Positions 52,024 to 61,265 of a DNA stretch of 64,000 bases are shown one piece after another. Numbering within the stretch: the first letter of the stretch is position 1; each line of letters starts with the position of its first letter. Below the pieces are notes generated by a model. It was not told the origin of the DNA and did not search any database. It worked only from the letters and a program-made list of their open reading frames with translations. Both the position numbers and the translations under genes were made by a program. This DNA comes from Nocardia yamanashiensis NBRC 100130 (GTDB lineage: Bacteria > Actinomycetota > Actinomycetes > Mycobacteriales > Mycobacteriaceae). The DNA is taken from positions 33,635 to 97,634 of the forward strand of contig NZ_BDCD01000038.1 in the NCBI RefSeq assembly GCF_001613325.1, in the 5' to 3' direction.

Positions 52024-55000
52024 GCATGACCAGTACCCGTCGCTTCGTGCGGCCCGCCCGCATGCTGCGCGGCCCCAAAGCGCCCGCGGTGACCGAACTC
52101 CGGCTGCACGCGCCGACCGAATTGCCCAAACCCATTCCGCCGTCCCGGCTTCGGATGATCATGCCGGTCGTCATGATGGCGGGCATGGCCGGCATGATGG
52201 TCATGATGTTCCGCGGCGGCGGCGCCATGTCGCCGACCAGTCTGTTCTTTCCCATGATGATGCTGGTGTCGGTCTTCGGCATGCTGGGCGGCAGCGCCAG
52301 CGGCAACGGCTCCGGCGGCGCGGCCGCACTCAACGAGGAACGTAAAGAGTATCTGCGCAGTGTCGCCGACAACCGCCGCTCGGTGCTGGACTCGGAAATC
52401 GACCTGCACGCCTACCTGCGCTACATCCATCCCGGACCCACCGAGATCGCGGCCCTGGTCGGTGGCGGCCGCATGTGGGAGGTCCAGGTCGCCAGCCCGC
52501 AATTCCTGCGCATCCGGGTCGGCCGGGGCCGCATCGCCAACCAGGTCCGGGTGATCGTGCCCGAAGCCGCGCCGCTGCACGATCTCGATCCGGTCGGCGT
52601 GGTCGAGGTGACCCGATTCGCCAAGGCGTACTCCACCGTCGGCGGCATGCCGATCGCGATCAACCTGCTGTCCGCGCCCGAAATCGTGCTCGACGGCGAT
52701 CCCGACGCCGGCGCCGCCCTGGTGCGCGCCATGATCGCGGAAGCCGTTGTGCTGCACGGCCCCGACCAGGTCGGGGTCGCCGCCGTGCTGCCGGAGCTGG
52801 ACACCGAGGAGTGGGCCTGGCTCAAATGGCTGCCGCATACCCAGCACCCCACCGAGGTGGACGGGATCGGCACCGGCCGAATGGTTTACCCTACCGTCGC
52901 CGACCTGCGCGCCAAACTGCTCGCGGGCCTCAATCGCGGGCCCTTCTCGGCCAACACCCAACCGTCCCTGGACCGCAAACATTATCTGCTGATCGTCGGA
53001 CCCGGCGGCGCGCCGAACGAACGTGACGTCTCCGGGATCGACGGCTGCACCTGGCTGCGGCTGGGCGCGGTGGAACAGCCGCTGCCGCGCGCCATGCGTT
53101 TCCTGGTCGGTGTCGACGGCTCACTGTCGGAGATCAACGCTCGGGGACAGCGCAGAGTCGGTGTCGCCGACGACATGTCGGCCGCCGCGCTGACCGCGCT
53201 CGCCCGCGGCATCTCCCCGTACCGACTGTCGAGTGTGGTGGAGGCCGTCGCGGCCGAACAGGCCGGCGGCACCAGCTGGGAGGACATGGTCGCCCTCGAC
53301 GACCCGGGCGACATCCGGGTCGAACGGCAGTGGGTGGCACGCCGCGATGCCGACCGCGCGCGGTTGAACATCCCGTTCGGCCACGACAGCGCAGGCGGTT
53401 TGGTCTTCCTGGACATCAAAGAATCGGCCGAGGACGGCATGGGACCGCACGGCATGTGCATCGGCGCCACCGGCTCCGGAAAGTCGGAATTCCTTCGCAC
53501 CCTGGTGCTCTCGGCCGTCGCCACCCACTCACCGGACGTGCTCAACCTGCTGCTCGTCGACTTCAAGGGCGGTGCGACCTTCCTCGGCTTCGACCGCCTG
53601 TCCCATGTGACCGCAGTCGTCACGAATATGGAGGAAGAAGCCGACCTCGTCACCCGTATGGAAGACGTGATCAACGGTGAAATGGCACGCCGGCAACGGA
53701 TCCTGCGCGATGCGGGCAACTTCGCCAATGTCGCCGACTACGAGCGCGCCCGCGAGCAAGGCGCGCAACTCGATCCGATGCCCACCCTGCTCATCATCCT
53801 CGACGAATTCGCCGAACTGCTCGAACAGCATCCGAACTTCAGCAAACTGTTCGTGGCCATCGGCCGGCTCGGACGCTCGCTGCGCATCCACCTGCTGCTG
53901 TCCTCGCAGAAGGTGCCGGCCAGCCGCATGGGTGAACTCGAAGCGCACCTGTCGTATCGAATCGCCCTGCGCACCAACCAGACCAGCGATTCCCGCGACG
54001 CCATCGGTACCGCGGATGCCTACCATCTGCCCAAGAAGCCCGGCGCGGGGTACTTGCGTGTCGGCGCGGGGGACCTGCAGCGTTTTCAGGCCGCCTACGT
54101 CGGCGGACCCTACGTCGCGCCGGTGAAGTCGACCGCCGCCGGGCCGCAACGCGCCCGCCGCGCGGGCAGCGGATACCTGCCCCCGCAGCTGTTCACCGCC
54201 GCCGTGGTGCTCAACGCCGAACCCGCTGCCCCCGAACCCGATCCGGTGCAACCCGGCCCGGAGGCCCCGGACAGCGAACCGGTGACGATCATGGAGACGG
54301 TGCTCGCTCAGCTGGCCGGGCGTGGTCGTGCTGCCCATCGAATGTGGCTGCCGCCCTTGAGTGTTCCGCCGACCCTCGACCGGCTGGCCCCGACGGTCGG
54401 TCAGGGTGAACTGCGGGTGCCGTGGGCCATCGTGGACAAGCCGCGCCAGCAGAAGCAGGAAGTGTGGACGGTGGACCTGTCCGGGGCGGGCGGTCACGTC
54501 GCCGTGGTCGGTGGTCCGCAGTCGGGCAAATCCACTGCGCTGCAAACCCTGGTGCTGGCCACCGCGCTCACCCACGCTCCCGAACAGGTGCAGTTCTACT
54601 GCCTGGACTTCTCCGGCGGATTGTCGGGACTGCGCGGATTGCCGCATGTCGGATCGGTGGCTTCCGCCCGTGACAACGATCGGGTGCGACGCACCTTCGC
54701 GCTGATCAGCAATCTCGTTCACGCCAGGCAGTCGTTGTTCGCCGAACTGGGCATCGATTCGATGCGCGAATTCCGGCGCCGCCGCGCGAGCGCGGCCGAA
54801 TCCGCCGAACTGACCGCACGCGGCGACGCGCACGGCGACGTGTTCCTGGTCATCGACGGCTGGGATATCGGATTTACGCCCAGCGGACCGTTCTATGACG
54901 ACTATGGCCCGATCGTGGAATCGATTGCGTTGCAGGGACTGAACTACGGCATCCATCTGGTGATCAGCAGTTCGCGCTGGGCGGCCATCCGTCCCGCGGT

Positions 55001-56048
55001 CAAGGACCTGCTGCAAACCCGCCTCGAATTGCGTCTCGGTGATCTCACCGACACCGCGTTCAACGCGCACCGATATATCGTCGCGGCGATTCCGCCCAAT
55101 CGTCCCGGACGATGTATTTCCAACGACGGTCTGCACATGCTCACCGCACTGCCTCGCATCGACGGCATCGGCGATCAGGAATCCGCCGGCGCCGGACTGC
55201 AATCGGCCGTTGAAGCACTGAACAACGCCTATCCGGATCGGCGCGCGCCCGAGGTGCGGCTGCTGCCGACCCGAATCGATCTCGACCAGATTCTCGCCGG
55301 CCGACCCGAGCCGAGCACGCTGGCCGAGCGACTGGCCGTGCCGTTCGGGATCCGTGAATCGAATCTGGGTCCGGCCGTGGCCGATTTCAACGTCTCAGCG
55401 AATTTCATGGTGCTCGGCTCGTCCGGGTGCGGCAAGTCCACGGTCATCGGCGCATTGCTGGCGTCGATCCGCGACCGCTTCACACCCGAGCAGGCCCGGG
55501 TGCTGCTGATCGACTACCGCCGCCAGCACCTGGACGCCATCCCCGACGAAATGTCGATCGGCTACCTCACCAGTGAACGCGACCTGGCCGAAGGACTGCC
55601 CGCCTTCGCCGAGAAAATGCGCGCCCGTCGCCCACCGGACGGGGTCACCACGCAGCAGCTGCGGGACCGCTCCTGGTGGAGCGGTCCGGAAATCTTCGTG
55701 GTCGTCGACGATTACCACATGGTCGTCCAGCGCGGGCAACTCAATCCGCTGGAATCACTCAAGGACATCATCGTCGACGGGCGTGACACCGGCCTGCACG
55801 TCATCATCTCCCGTAGTATCGCGCAAGCCGATTCGGCCATGTACGACAATGTGCTCGGGCAGCTCAAGAACCTGAATTCATCCGGGCTAATCATGGACGG
55901 ATCCCGATTGGATGGAATGCTGATCGGCGACGTGAAGGCGACCAAACAGCCTGTCGGGCGCGGAATCCTCGTCGAACCATTGCAGTCTCGACGCGACCTC
56001 GTCCAAGCGGCGATGGTCCCGGACCATGCGTCACCCGGTCAGATCTGA
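52020..56048 (+). CDS. eccC: EccC, ESX FtsK/SpoIIIE-type motor ATPase
   Basis: A 1342-residue unsplit EccC. Two membrane helices lie at residues about 40-95 (MIMPVVMMAGMAGMMVMMF; SLFFPMMMLVSVFGMLGG), then a DUF-type stalk domain and three FtsK/SpoIIIE ATPase domains. Their P-loops are GATGSGKS at 482-489, GGPQSGKS at 831-838 and GSSGCGKS at 1133-1140. The first also carries LLVDFKGGATF and TLLIILDEFAELL. It is the motor that recognises Esx substrates and drives export. The full-length form differs from the split EccCa/EccCb of ESX-1. ATG 52020 overlaps the eccB stop. The gene is the longest of the window. Confidence 0.96.
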   Translation: MSMTSTRRFVRPARMLRGPKAPAVTELRLHAPTELPKPIPPSRLRMIMPVVMMAGMAGMMVMMFRGGGAMSPTSLFFPMMMLVSVFGMLGGSASGNGSGGAAALNEERKEYLRSVADNRRSVLDSEIDLHAYLRYIHPGPTEIAALVGGGRMWEVQVASPQFLRIRVGRGRIANQVRVIVPEAAPLHDLDPVGVVEVTRFAKAYSTVGGMPIAINLLSAPEIVLDGDPDAGAALVRAMIAEAVVLHGPDQVGVAAVLPELDTEEWAWLKWLPHTQHPTEVDGIGTGRMVYPTVADLRAKLLAGLNRGPFSANTQPSLDRKHYLLIVGPGGAPNERDVSGIDGCTWLRLGAVEQPLPRAMRFLVGVDGSLSEINARGQRRVGVADDMSAAALTALARGISPYRLSSVVEAVAAEQAGGTSWEDMVALDDPGDIRVERQWVARRDADRARLNIPFGHDSAGGLVFLDIKESAEDGMGPHGMCIGATGSGKSEFLRTLVLSAVATHSPDVLNLLLVDFKGGATFLGFDRLSHVTAVVTNMEEEADLVTRMEDVINGEMARRQRILRDAGNFANVADYERAREQGAQLDPMPTLLIILDEFAELLEQHPNFSKLFVAIGRLGRSLRIHLLLSSQKVPASRMGELEAHLSYRIALRTNQTSDSRDAIGTADAYHLPKKPGAGYLRVGAGDLQRFQAAYVGGPYVAPVKSTAAGPQRARRAGSGYLPPQLFTAAVVLNAEPAAPEPDPVQPGPEAPDSEPVTIMETVLAQLAGRGRAAHRMWLPPLSVPPTLDRLAPTVGQGELRVPWAIVDKPRQQKQEVWTVDLSGAGGHVAVVGGPQSGKSTALQTLVLATALTHAPEQVQFYCLDFSGGLSGLRGLPHVGSVASARDNDRVRRTFALISNLVHARQSLFAELGIDSMREFRRRRASAAESAELTARGDAHGDVFLVIDGWDIGFTPSGPFYDDYGPIVESIALQGLNYGIHLVISSSRWAAIRPAVKDLLQTRLELRLGDLTDTAFNAHRYIVAAIPPNRPGRCISNDGLHMLTALPRIDGIGDQESAGAGLQSAVEALNNAYPDRRAPEVRLLPTRIDLDQILAGRPEPSTLAERLAVPFGIRESNLGPAVADFNVSANFMVLGSSGCGKSTVIGALLASIRDRFTPEQARVLLIDYRRQHLDAIPDEMSIGYLTSERDLAEGLPAFAEKMRARRPPDGVTTQQLRDRSWWSGPEIFVVVDDYHMVVQRGQLNPLESLKDIIVDGRDTGLHVIISRSIAQADSAMYDNVLGQLKNLNSSGLIMDGSRLDGMLIGDVKATKQPVGRGILVEPLQSRRDLVQAAMVPDHASPGQI

Positions 56049-56074
56049 AGGGCAGAATCGAAAAGCGCTGTGCG

Positions 56075-56090
56075 TTCCCAACTTTGGGAA
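56075..56090. promoter_or_regulatory. Palindrome copy 9 (perfect), putative operator of PE/PPE/esx genes
   Basis: TTCCCA-ACTT-TGGGAA, a perfect match, 26 bases after the eccC stop and 68 bases before the PE-like start. It shows that the substrate genes have a promoter separate from eccABC. Confidence 0.65.
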
Positions 56091-56157
56091 TGAAATAGCG
56101 TTGGCACCGTACCGCCCCTTTCGGGCCGGAAACCGCTGAGACACAAGGAGACGATCC

Positions 56158-56454
56158 ATGGAAGTCAGAGTGGATCCCGCAGATCTGCCGGTCATCGGAG
56201 CTCAAATACTCGCCAATCATGCCAGCCTCGGCGGGGTCGTGCATGCTTCGGCATTTTCCGGGCTGGTCCATCTGATTGGGTTCGACGAAACCAGCACAGA
56301 AATCATGGCGGCGCTGAACACTCATCACGCCGATTCGATCGTCTCCCTCGTGTCCGGTCTGGAGTCAGGCACAGAGCGCGGTGCGGCGCTCGCGCCGGTA
56401 GCTGCGGCCTATCGCGGTCAAGACGCTGCCAGTGGGATCGCGATCGCCACATAG
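56158..56454 (+). CDS. PE-like T7SS substrate
   Basis: A 98-residue helical-hairpin protein. The start MEVRVDPADLPVIGAQILANHASLGG, the turn-like GFDETSTEIMAALNTHHAD (compare ADEVS in PE proteins) and the tail LAPVAAAYRGQDAASG with Y85-R-G-Q-D89 fit a PE domain whose YxxxD signal lies after the second helix. The usual 'PE' dipeptide is absent (DPADLP is the nearest). It would pair with the PPE-like protein encoded next and be escorted by EspG. AAGGAG lies nine bases before ATG 56158. Family membership is a good inference from position plus pattern. Confidence 0.75.
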   Translation: MEVRVDPADLPVIGAQILANHASLGGVVHASAFSGLVHLIGFDETSTEIMAALNTHHADSIVSLVSGLESGTERGAALAPVAAAYRGQDAASGIAIAT

Positions 56455-56506
56455 GTTTCGGCCCCGAGGCATTGCTTTACCGATGGTGAGATGAGTGTGG
56501 AGCGCC

Positions 56507-57880
56507 ATGATTCTGTTCGACCCTGTGCTGCTGTGGTTCTCCACGAGCCTGCATCTCGCGCCCGGCCCTGCGCCGCTAATCGAGGCGGGGGCCGTGAAAT
56601 CCGCGCTCTCGACCGCGCTGCTCGCGTCCGCGAGTGATGCGGAAGCGTCCATGGCGCGAATGTCCGTCACCTGGGCCAGCCCAGCCGCGGATCAAGCCCA
56701 GCTGTCATTTCGCCGCCACATCGAATGGCTGCGGGAGCAGGCTGCCGTAGCGGCGAACACCGCAGGGCGGGCCTATCTTCTTGCCGATGCCAACGCCGCG
56801 GCACGCGCATTGATGCCCACGCCCGTGGAGGTCGTGGCAGTGGAGCTCGAGATCGAGGCCGCGTTGGCAGGAGTCGCAGCGGGGTCACCCTTGGCCGGCG
56901 CGGATCTTATCGCGGCTGGACTCCACTACAGCGTGCTGTGGGCGCGAGCGATGAAGTCGAAGGCGGGCTACGCGAGCGCAGCCACCTCACTGCTCAGCGG
57001 CCTGCAGGCACCACCACCGCCGCCAACCGCAATGCCCGGCGGGGGGGCAGGTGTCATACCGCTCGGAACCGGCGTCCCGGGCGTCGGTGGGACACATGGC
57101 CTAGGTGGTGCTGGCAGTGGAACCACGTCGTTGAACACGTCGGATGCCTCCGGTGCGAGCACGTCCGGTGGCTCAGGTGCGGACGCGCCCGGCGCGTTGC
57201 CCGGGAGCAGTTCAGCGGGGGCCGCGCAGTCCGGCGGAAGTAGCGGCTCAACGGGTACAGGACAATCTGGCGCGGGTGACGGAGGAGGAAATTCCGGTCC
57301 CGGGTCGACGCCAGGGGGCGGCGATGCCGCGCAGCCGGGATCCGCTGCGCAGCAACCTGCTTCAACGCTGGGCGAGCTGCCGGACGACGGCTCCGATTTC
57401 GGAACCGGCGAAGCCGCGCACGACGTGGGCACCTCGGGATACGACCGTGACGACTCGCCGTCGCGGACCCTCGCGGACTCGAGCGGCGTGATGGGAGGTC
57501 TTGTCGCACCGACCGTGATCACGGGCGGGCCCGGCGCCATGTCCGGAGTCGCCAGCGGTTTCGTTTCGCCGAGGCCCTGGAACGCACGCGCCGTGCGGGC
57601 CTTCGGCGCCGGTGTCGGTGCGACCGGTGAACCCACTGCTCCGGCCGCGGTCGCACCCCGTGGCGCGACTTCATCCCTTCCCCAGCGAGATCGTCGTCGT
57701 CAGGTCGAGCGCAAGTCCGCGATCATCGCCCCCCGCGGCTCCCAGGAGGCGCCGACGCTCGAGCAGGGCGCCGCGATCGGCGTCCTCGAATACGCCGGTA
57801 GTGACGCTGAATCGGCGGCGGAATGGGAATCTATGCCAACCGCAGGGGTTCTCGGAATCGCTATCGAAGATTCGGACTGA
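56507..57880 (+). CDS. PPE-like T7SS substrate
   Basis: A 457-residue protein. Residues 1-175 have the PPE layout: APGPAPLIEAGAVKSALS, MSVTWASPAADQAQLSFRRHIEWLREQAAVAANTAGRA, ALMPTPVEVVAVE and YSVLWARAMKSKAGYASAA. The PPE tripeptide itself is missing. A Gly/Ser/Pro-rich C-terminal tail (residues 180-460) follows. PPE proteins dimerise with PE proteins, and their EspG-binding tip sits in the helical domain. ATG 56507 follows GGAG; GTG 56495 is possible. It is the second gene of the substrate operon and carries none of the MPTR or SVP repeats. Confidence 0.75.
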   Translation: MILFDPVLLWFSTSLHLAPGPAPLIEAGAVKSALSTALLASASDAEASMARMSVTWASPAADQAQLSFRRHIEWLREQAAVAANTAGRAYLLADANAAARALMPTPVEVVAVELEIEAALAGVAAGSPLAGADLIAAGLHYSVLWARAMKSKAGYASAATSLLSGLQAPPPPPTAMPGGGAGVIPLGTGVPGVGGTHGLGGAGSGTTSLNTSDASGASTSGGSGADAPGALPGSSSAGAAQSGGSSGSTGTGQSGAGDGGGNSGPGSTPGGGDAAQPGSAAQQPASTLGELPDDGSDFGTGEAAHDVGTSGYDRDDSPSRTLADSSGVMGGLVAPTVITGGPGAMSGVASGFVSPRPWNARAVRAFGAGVGATGEPTAPAAVAPRGATSSLPQRDRRRQVERKSAIIAPRGSQEAPTLEQGAAIGVLEYAGSDAESAAEWESMPTAGVLGIAIEDSD

Positions 57881-57959
57881 TCAATAGATCAGTGACTACC
57901 ACGACGTACTCGGTGTCTATTCCGAGGCGATATCTATTTCGATCATGAAAGGAAAGTAA

Positions 57960-58307
57960 ATGACCACATTTCAAGGTGGCAAAGATGCATTGGATCGGGC
58001 CGCTTCGGATACCGACGGGTACGGGACGGTACTGAAAGGTCATACGAATCAGGTTGCGAACGATCAGTCTCAATTGAGAGGTACCTGCCGAAGCGGTGCT
58101 ACCGCCCGCGCCATTCAGCAGGTTCTGACTGAATTTGGCGAGACCGGCAACAAATTGTCGAGGTCGCTGGATTCGATCGTCGACGAATTGAGGAGCACCG
58201 CATCTGCCGTCGGTAACTATGATGCCGAAAGTGGTTCCTCGATCCTGAGTCAGGGAGGTGAATCCGCTGGTACTCCCAGTAAGACTGACACTACGACCTG
58301 GAACTGA
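57960..58307 (+). CDS. WXG100-like Esx protein (EsxB-type), W replaced
   Basis: A 115-residue helical-hairpin protein of WXG100 size. The hairpin turn reads LRGTCRSGATARAIQQVL where W-x-G is expected, so tryptophan is replaced by cysteine. The C-terminal flexible tail has NYDAESGSS, where only a Y-x-x-E spacing exists instead of Y-x-x-x-D/E. It would pair with the next protein and leave through EccC. GAAAGG precedes ATG 57960. The gene is AT-richer than its neighbours. EsxB-type is inferred from its place as the first of two Esx genes. Confidence 0.78.
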   Translation: MTTFQGGKDALDRAASDTDGYGTVLKGHTNQVANDQSQLRGTCRSGATARAIQQVLTEFGETGNKLSRSLDSIVDELRSTASAVGNYDAESGSSILSQGGESAGTPSKTDTTTWN

Positions 58308-58345
58308 ATTGGCTTCGGAACTCACCGCAAGAAAGGAACTGAGCT

Positions 58346-58645
58346 ATGCCTAGTGACGACATTATCGATGTGGATATCCAACCCACGATTGATATTCTCA
58401 CCGCCCTGAAAGGTAGGGTGCCGCAGATGATTAACAATGGTGAAGATATCAATCAAAATGTTCGGAAAACGCTGGAAACCTTCAAAGGTGAAGGCTCCGA
58501 GAGCTTTAATCGCTTGATGACTAACTTCAGTTCCTCTTACGAGGAGCACAGCCAGCATCTCAAGGGTATCACCACGAAAATCGACAAGGCCATCGAGGAA
58601 TTGAAGGCATTGGACCGGCAAATCGCTGCGAAAATGTCACGCTAG
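58346..58645 (+). CDS. WXG100-like Esx protein (EsxA-type), W replaced
   Basis: A 99-residue protein (family about 95-100). Helix one (PTIDILTALKGRVPQMIN) and helix two (SESFNRLMTNFSSSYEEHSQHLKGITTKIDKAIEELKALD) are joined by LETFKGEGS, so the turn is F-x-G instead of W-x-G. It is the likely partner of the Esx protein upstream, 38 bases away. AAGAAAGGA precedes ATG 58346. It lacks a YxxxD tail, as usual for EsxA-type subunits. GC content is low, like its partner. Confidence 0.8.
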   Translation: MPSDDIIDVDIQPTIDILTALKGRVPQMINNGEDINQNVRKTLETFKGEGSESFNRLMTNFSSSYEEHSQHLKGITTKIDKAIEELKALDRQIAAKMSR

Positions 58646-58742
58646 CGTTCGACGTAGTGATTGCGCAGCCCGTGTTGTATGCGAGCATGCGGCACGCGGC
58701 GGCCCGGGCTGCTCCACACACGATCAGGTCACGATCCAGATA

Positions 58743-59564
58743 ATGAACGATCCTGTCACAGTTGAACTGAACGTTGATTCCGCGCTGCTGCTCAAGCAGT
58801 TGGTCGGCATCGACTCGTACCCGGCGCAGTTGGCGCTCTACTCCGACATTCATCGCCTTGCCGATCGCGACCGCGTCAATTCGCGGGTGGCAGAACAGCT
58901 GACCGCTGTCGGGCTACTGGACGACGGCCGGGTAAATCCGGTCGTCGCACACTGGCTGCATTGTCTGGACCGACCGGATGTCGAACTGGTCGCCTACATT
59001 GTGAACATTGGCCAGGAGAGCGCCGGTGCCACGTTGAGCATGTCGCTGGTGCGCCGCGATGACAGCCATGTGCTGGCGATGCGTTGCGATGACCATGTCG
59101 TGTTCCAGTCGGTGTTTGTCGAAGGAGACCGCATCGACGTGCTCACAGCGGCCTTGAGCTCGGTGTTGGGTTCGGCGACTGCGCCGGCATTCGAGCCGAT
59201 CACCGCCAACCGGGACGAATGGGCCACCCTTCCCACCGATCCCGACGGGCGACGGCGGGTCCTGTCGGAGCTCGGTGCGACCTCGCGGGCCGCAAATATC
59301 CTCGCCCGGACCCTGGACCGGGTGGAACGCCACGCCGAAGTGCTCATGGTCGAGCATCGCGACGGTGACACAACGTTGCCCGAGGTGTCGCTGAGCGTGA
59401 TCGATACCGCCGAGGGACGGATCGTGGTGATGCCCAAACGGTCGTTGGACGGGCGGATCCAGATGACCTATATGCCCGGCGACGATGGCGTCCTGCACGC
59501 CGGCGTCCGGGCACTCGTCGAATCGCTGCCTGGACAGAGCTGGTTCGAACCCCGCCGCGGGTGA
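58743..59564 (+). CDS. espG: EspG, PE/PPE chaperone
   Basis: A 273-residue protein of the EspG family (usual size 270-300). The visible signature includes ALLLKQLVGIDSYPAQLAL, LRAVG-type AVGLLDDGRVNPVVAHWLHCL, a central sheet (VELVAYIVNIGQESAG; HVLAMRCDDHVVFQSV) and SLSVIDTAEGRIVVMPKRSLDGRIQMTYMPGDD near the end. EspG binds the tip of PPE domains in the cytosol and keeps them soluble until EccA and EccC take over, which explains the PE/PPE genes just upstream. ATG 58743. Confident by order and pattern. Confidence 0.87.
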   Translation: MNDPVTVELNVDSALLLKQLVGIDSYPAQLALYSDIHRLADRDRVNSRVAEQLTAVGLLDDGRVNPVVAHWLHCLDRPDVELVAYIVNIGQESAGATLSMSLVRRDDSHVLAMRCDDHVVFQSVFVEGDRIDVLTAALSSVLGSATAPAFEPITANRDEWATLPTDPDGRRRVLSELGATSRAANILARTLDRVERHAEVLMVEHRDGDTTLPEVSLSVIDTAEGRIVVMPKRSLDGRIQMTYMPGDDGVLHAGVRALVESLPGQSWFEPRRG

Positions 59565-59597
59565 TTTTCCGCAGGGTTTGTGAAGAGGATGAGGGAG

Positions 59598-61265
59598 ATG
59601 AGCGAAGCACCGACCAGAAACGGCGCGCCCACAGGGCCCGCGCGCGCCCGCGGCGGTTACGACGCCTTCTTCGCGCCCGCTCCGGAAACCACCGGGGAGT
59701 CCACGGGCGCCAGCTGGCGGGAGAGCGTCGGCGGCCGCAACGAGGAATACTCCCGCCGGACGGTGGTGCCGCCGCGCCCGCGTCAGCCGACCGTGCCGGA
59801 GCCGCCCGAACCTACCGAACCGCCCACCGCGCCCGAGGATTCGCTGTTTCCCGGCAACCCGGAACCGCCCGCCCAACCAGAATCCCCACGGAAACCCGAT
59901 TTCTCGGCTCCTCCCGCGCCGCCGAACCCGGCGCAGTCCTCCGCCCCGGTGAACCCGGCACAGTCCTCCACCCCGCCGAATCCGCCGGAAACCTTCGCGC
60001 CGCCGCCGAATTCGGCCTTCACGTCCGCGCCGCCGAACTCGGCACGCGCATCCGGGCCGCCGAATTCGGCATATACGTCCGGGCAGTTCCGCGCGTCGCC
60101 CTTCGGCGAGCAGGTCCCGCCGCAACGCCAAACGCAGCCCCGTCCGGGCGCGGCCCACGATCCCGCGGTCATCGAGGGGTATGCGGGACAGGATGCCGCC
60201 CCACCGCGACCGCCGGCGCCGCCGGCCCCGGCGGTGTGGCATCCGGAGCAGCAGAGCGGCTGGCAAGCGAAAGCACCGGCGCAGCGCGAACCCGACGGGC
60301 CGCGCGGGCTGCCGATCTCGCTCACCTCCACCGAATTGCTGGCCGAGATCGCCGCCAGCCATCAAGCGCACCTGCGCTCCACCAGCGGGATGCGCGGCGC
60401 GCTGAACAAGGTCGGCTTCAATCTGGGCCTCTCACCCACCGAACAGCGCACCGAGGATCGGCGTGTGCGCATCCGCCGGCATCTGGTGCAGCCCTACCGG
60501 ATCGCCGTGCTGAACGTGAAAGGCGGTGTGGGACGGACCACCACGGTCGCCGGACTGGCCTCCACCTTCGCGGCGCTGCGCCCGGATCGGGTGGTCGCGG
60601 TCGACGCCAACCCCGACTTCGGTGATCTGGCCGCCCGCACCAGCCGCCACCCCTATGGGCTGACGCTGCGTGATCTGGCCCAAGCCCCAAACCTGGATGC
60701 CTTCGCGGCCGTGCAGTCCTTCGCCTCGATCACCATGTCGGATCTGGCCGTGGTCGCCTCACCCTGGTCCACGGCCGCGGTCGACCAGTTGTCCGGGCCG
60801 GAATACCTTGCCGCCCTGAATATTCTGCAAAAGCACTACAACCTGCTGGTGATCGACTGCGGCACCGGCGTACTGGACTCGGCGACCTCGGGCGTGCTGC
60901 GCACGGCCGACGCGGTGGTGGTGGTCACGCCCGCGACCGTGCGCGGGGTGACCGGAGCCGTGGCCACTCTGGAATGGCTCGACGGACACGGACTGCACCG
61001 GCTGGCCGCCGAATCGGTGATCGCCATCGTGCACCAGCAGCCTTCGAAGCCCATCGTGGAGATCGAACGGATCGAGGAATTGTTCACTGCCGCACGGCGA
61101 CCCACCTATCGCCTGCCCTATGACGAGCATCTGGCCGAAGGCGGCGAGATCGACCTGCGGTTGTTCGACAAGGACACCGCCCTGGCATTCGAAGACCTGG
61201 CCGCGGGCCTGGCCGATGCCTTCCCCGACGATATGACCGGTGCGCCGAGAGGCGGCCGCTGGTGA
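59598..61265 (+). CDS. EspI-like MinD/ParA-type ATPase
   Basis: A 555-residue protein. Residues 1-230 are Pro/Ala-rich with imperfect repeats (NPAQSSxPxNPP; PPNSAxTSGPPNSA). The C-terminal part is a MinD/ParA-like P-loop domain with a deviant Walker A KGGVGRTT at residues 308-315 and downstream VVAVDANPDFGDLAAR. In ESX-1, EspI has the same form and down-regulates secretion when ATP is low. The protein may control or organise the secretion machine. GTG 59580 and ATG 59589 are alternative starts; ATG 59598 has AGAGG nine bases upstream. Its stop overlaps the eccD start. Confidence 0.82.
   Translation: MSEAPTRNGAPTGPARARGGYDAFFAPAPETTGESTGASWRESVGGRNEEYSRRTVVPPRPRQPTVPEPPEPTEPPTAPEDSLFPGNPEPPAQPESPRKPDFSAPPAPPNPAQSSAPVNPAQSSTPPNPPETFAPPPNSAFTSAPPNSARASGPPNSAYTSGQFRASPFGEQVPPQRQTQPRPGAAHDPAVIEGYAGQDAAPPRPPAPPAPAVWHPEQQSGWQAKAPAQREPDGPRGLPISLTSTELLAEIAASHQAHLRSTSGMRGALNKVGFNLGLSPTEQRTEDRRVRIRRHLVQPYRIAVLNVKGGVGRTTTVAGLASTFAALRPDRVVAVDANPDFGDLAARTSRHPYGLTLRDLAQAPNLDAFAAVQSFASITMSDLAVVASPWSTAAVDQLSGPEYLAALNILQKHYNLLVIDCGTGVLDSATSGVLRTADAVVVVTPATVRGVTGAVATLEWLDGHGLHRLAAESVIAIVHQQPSKPIVEIERIEELFTAARRPTYRLPYDEHLAEGGEIDLRLFDKDTALAFEDLAAGLADAFPDDMTGAPRGGRW

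Noticed and set aside
53529..55202. 557-codon minus-strand frame opposite eccC
   Set aside because: Shadow of eccC, whose three P-loops prove the plus-strand frame.
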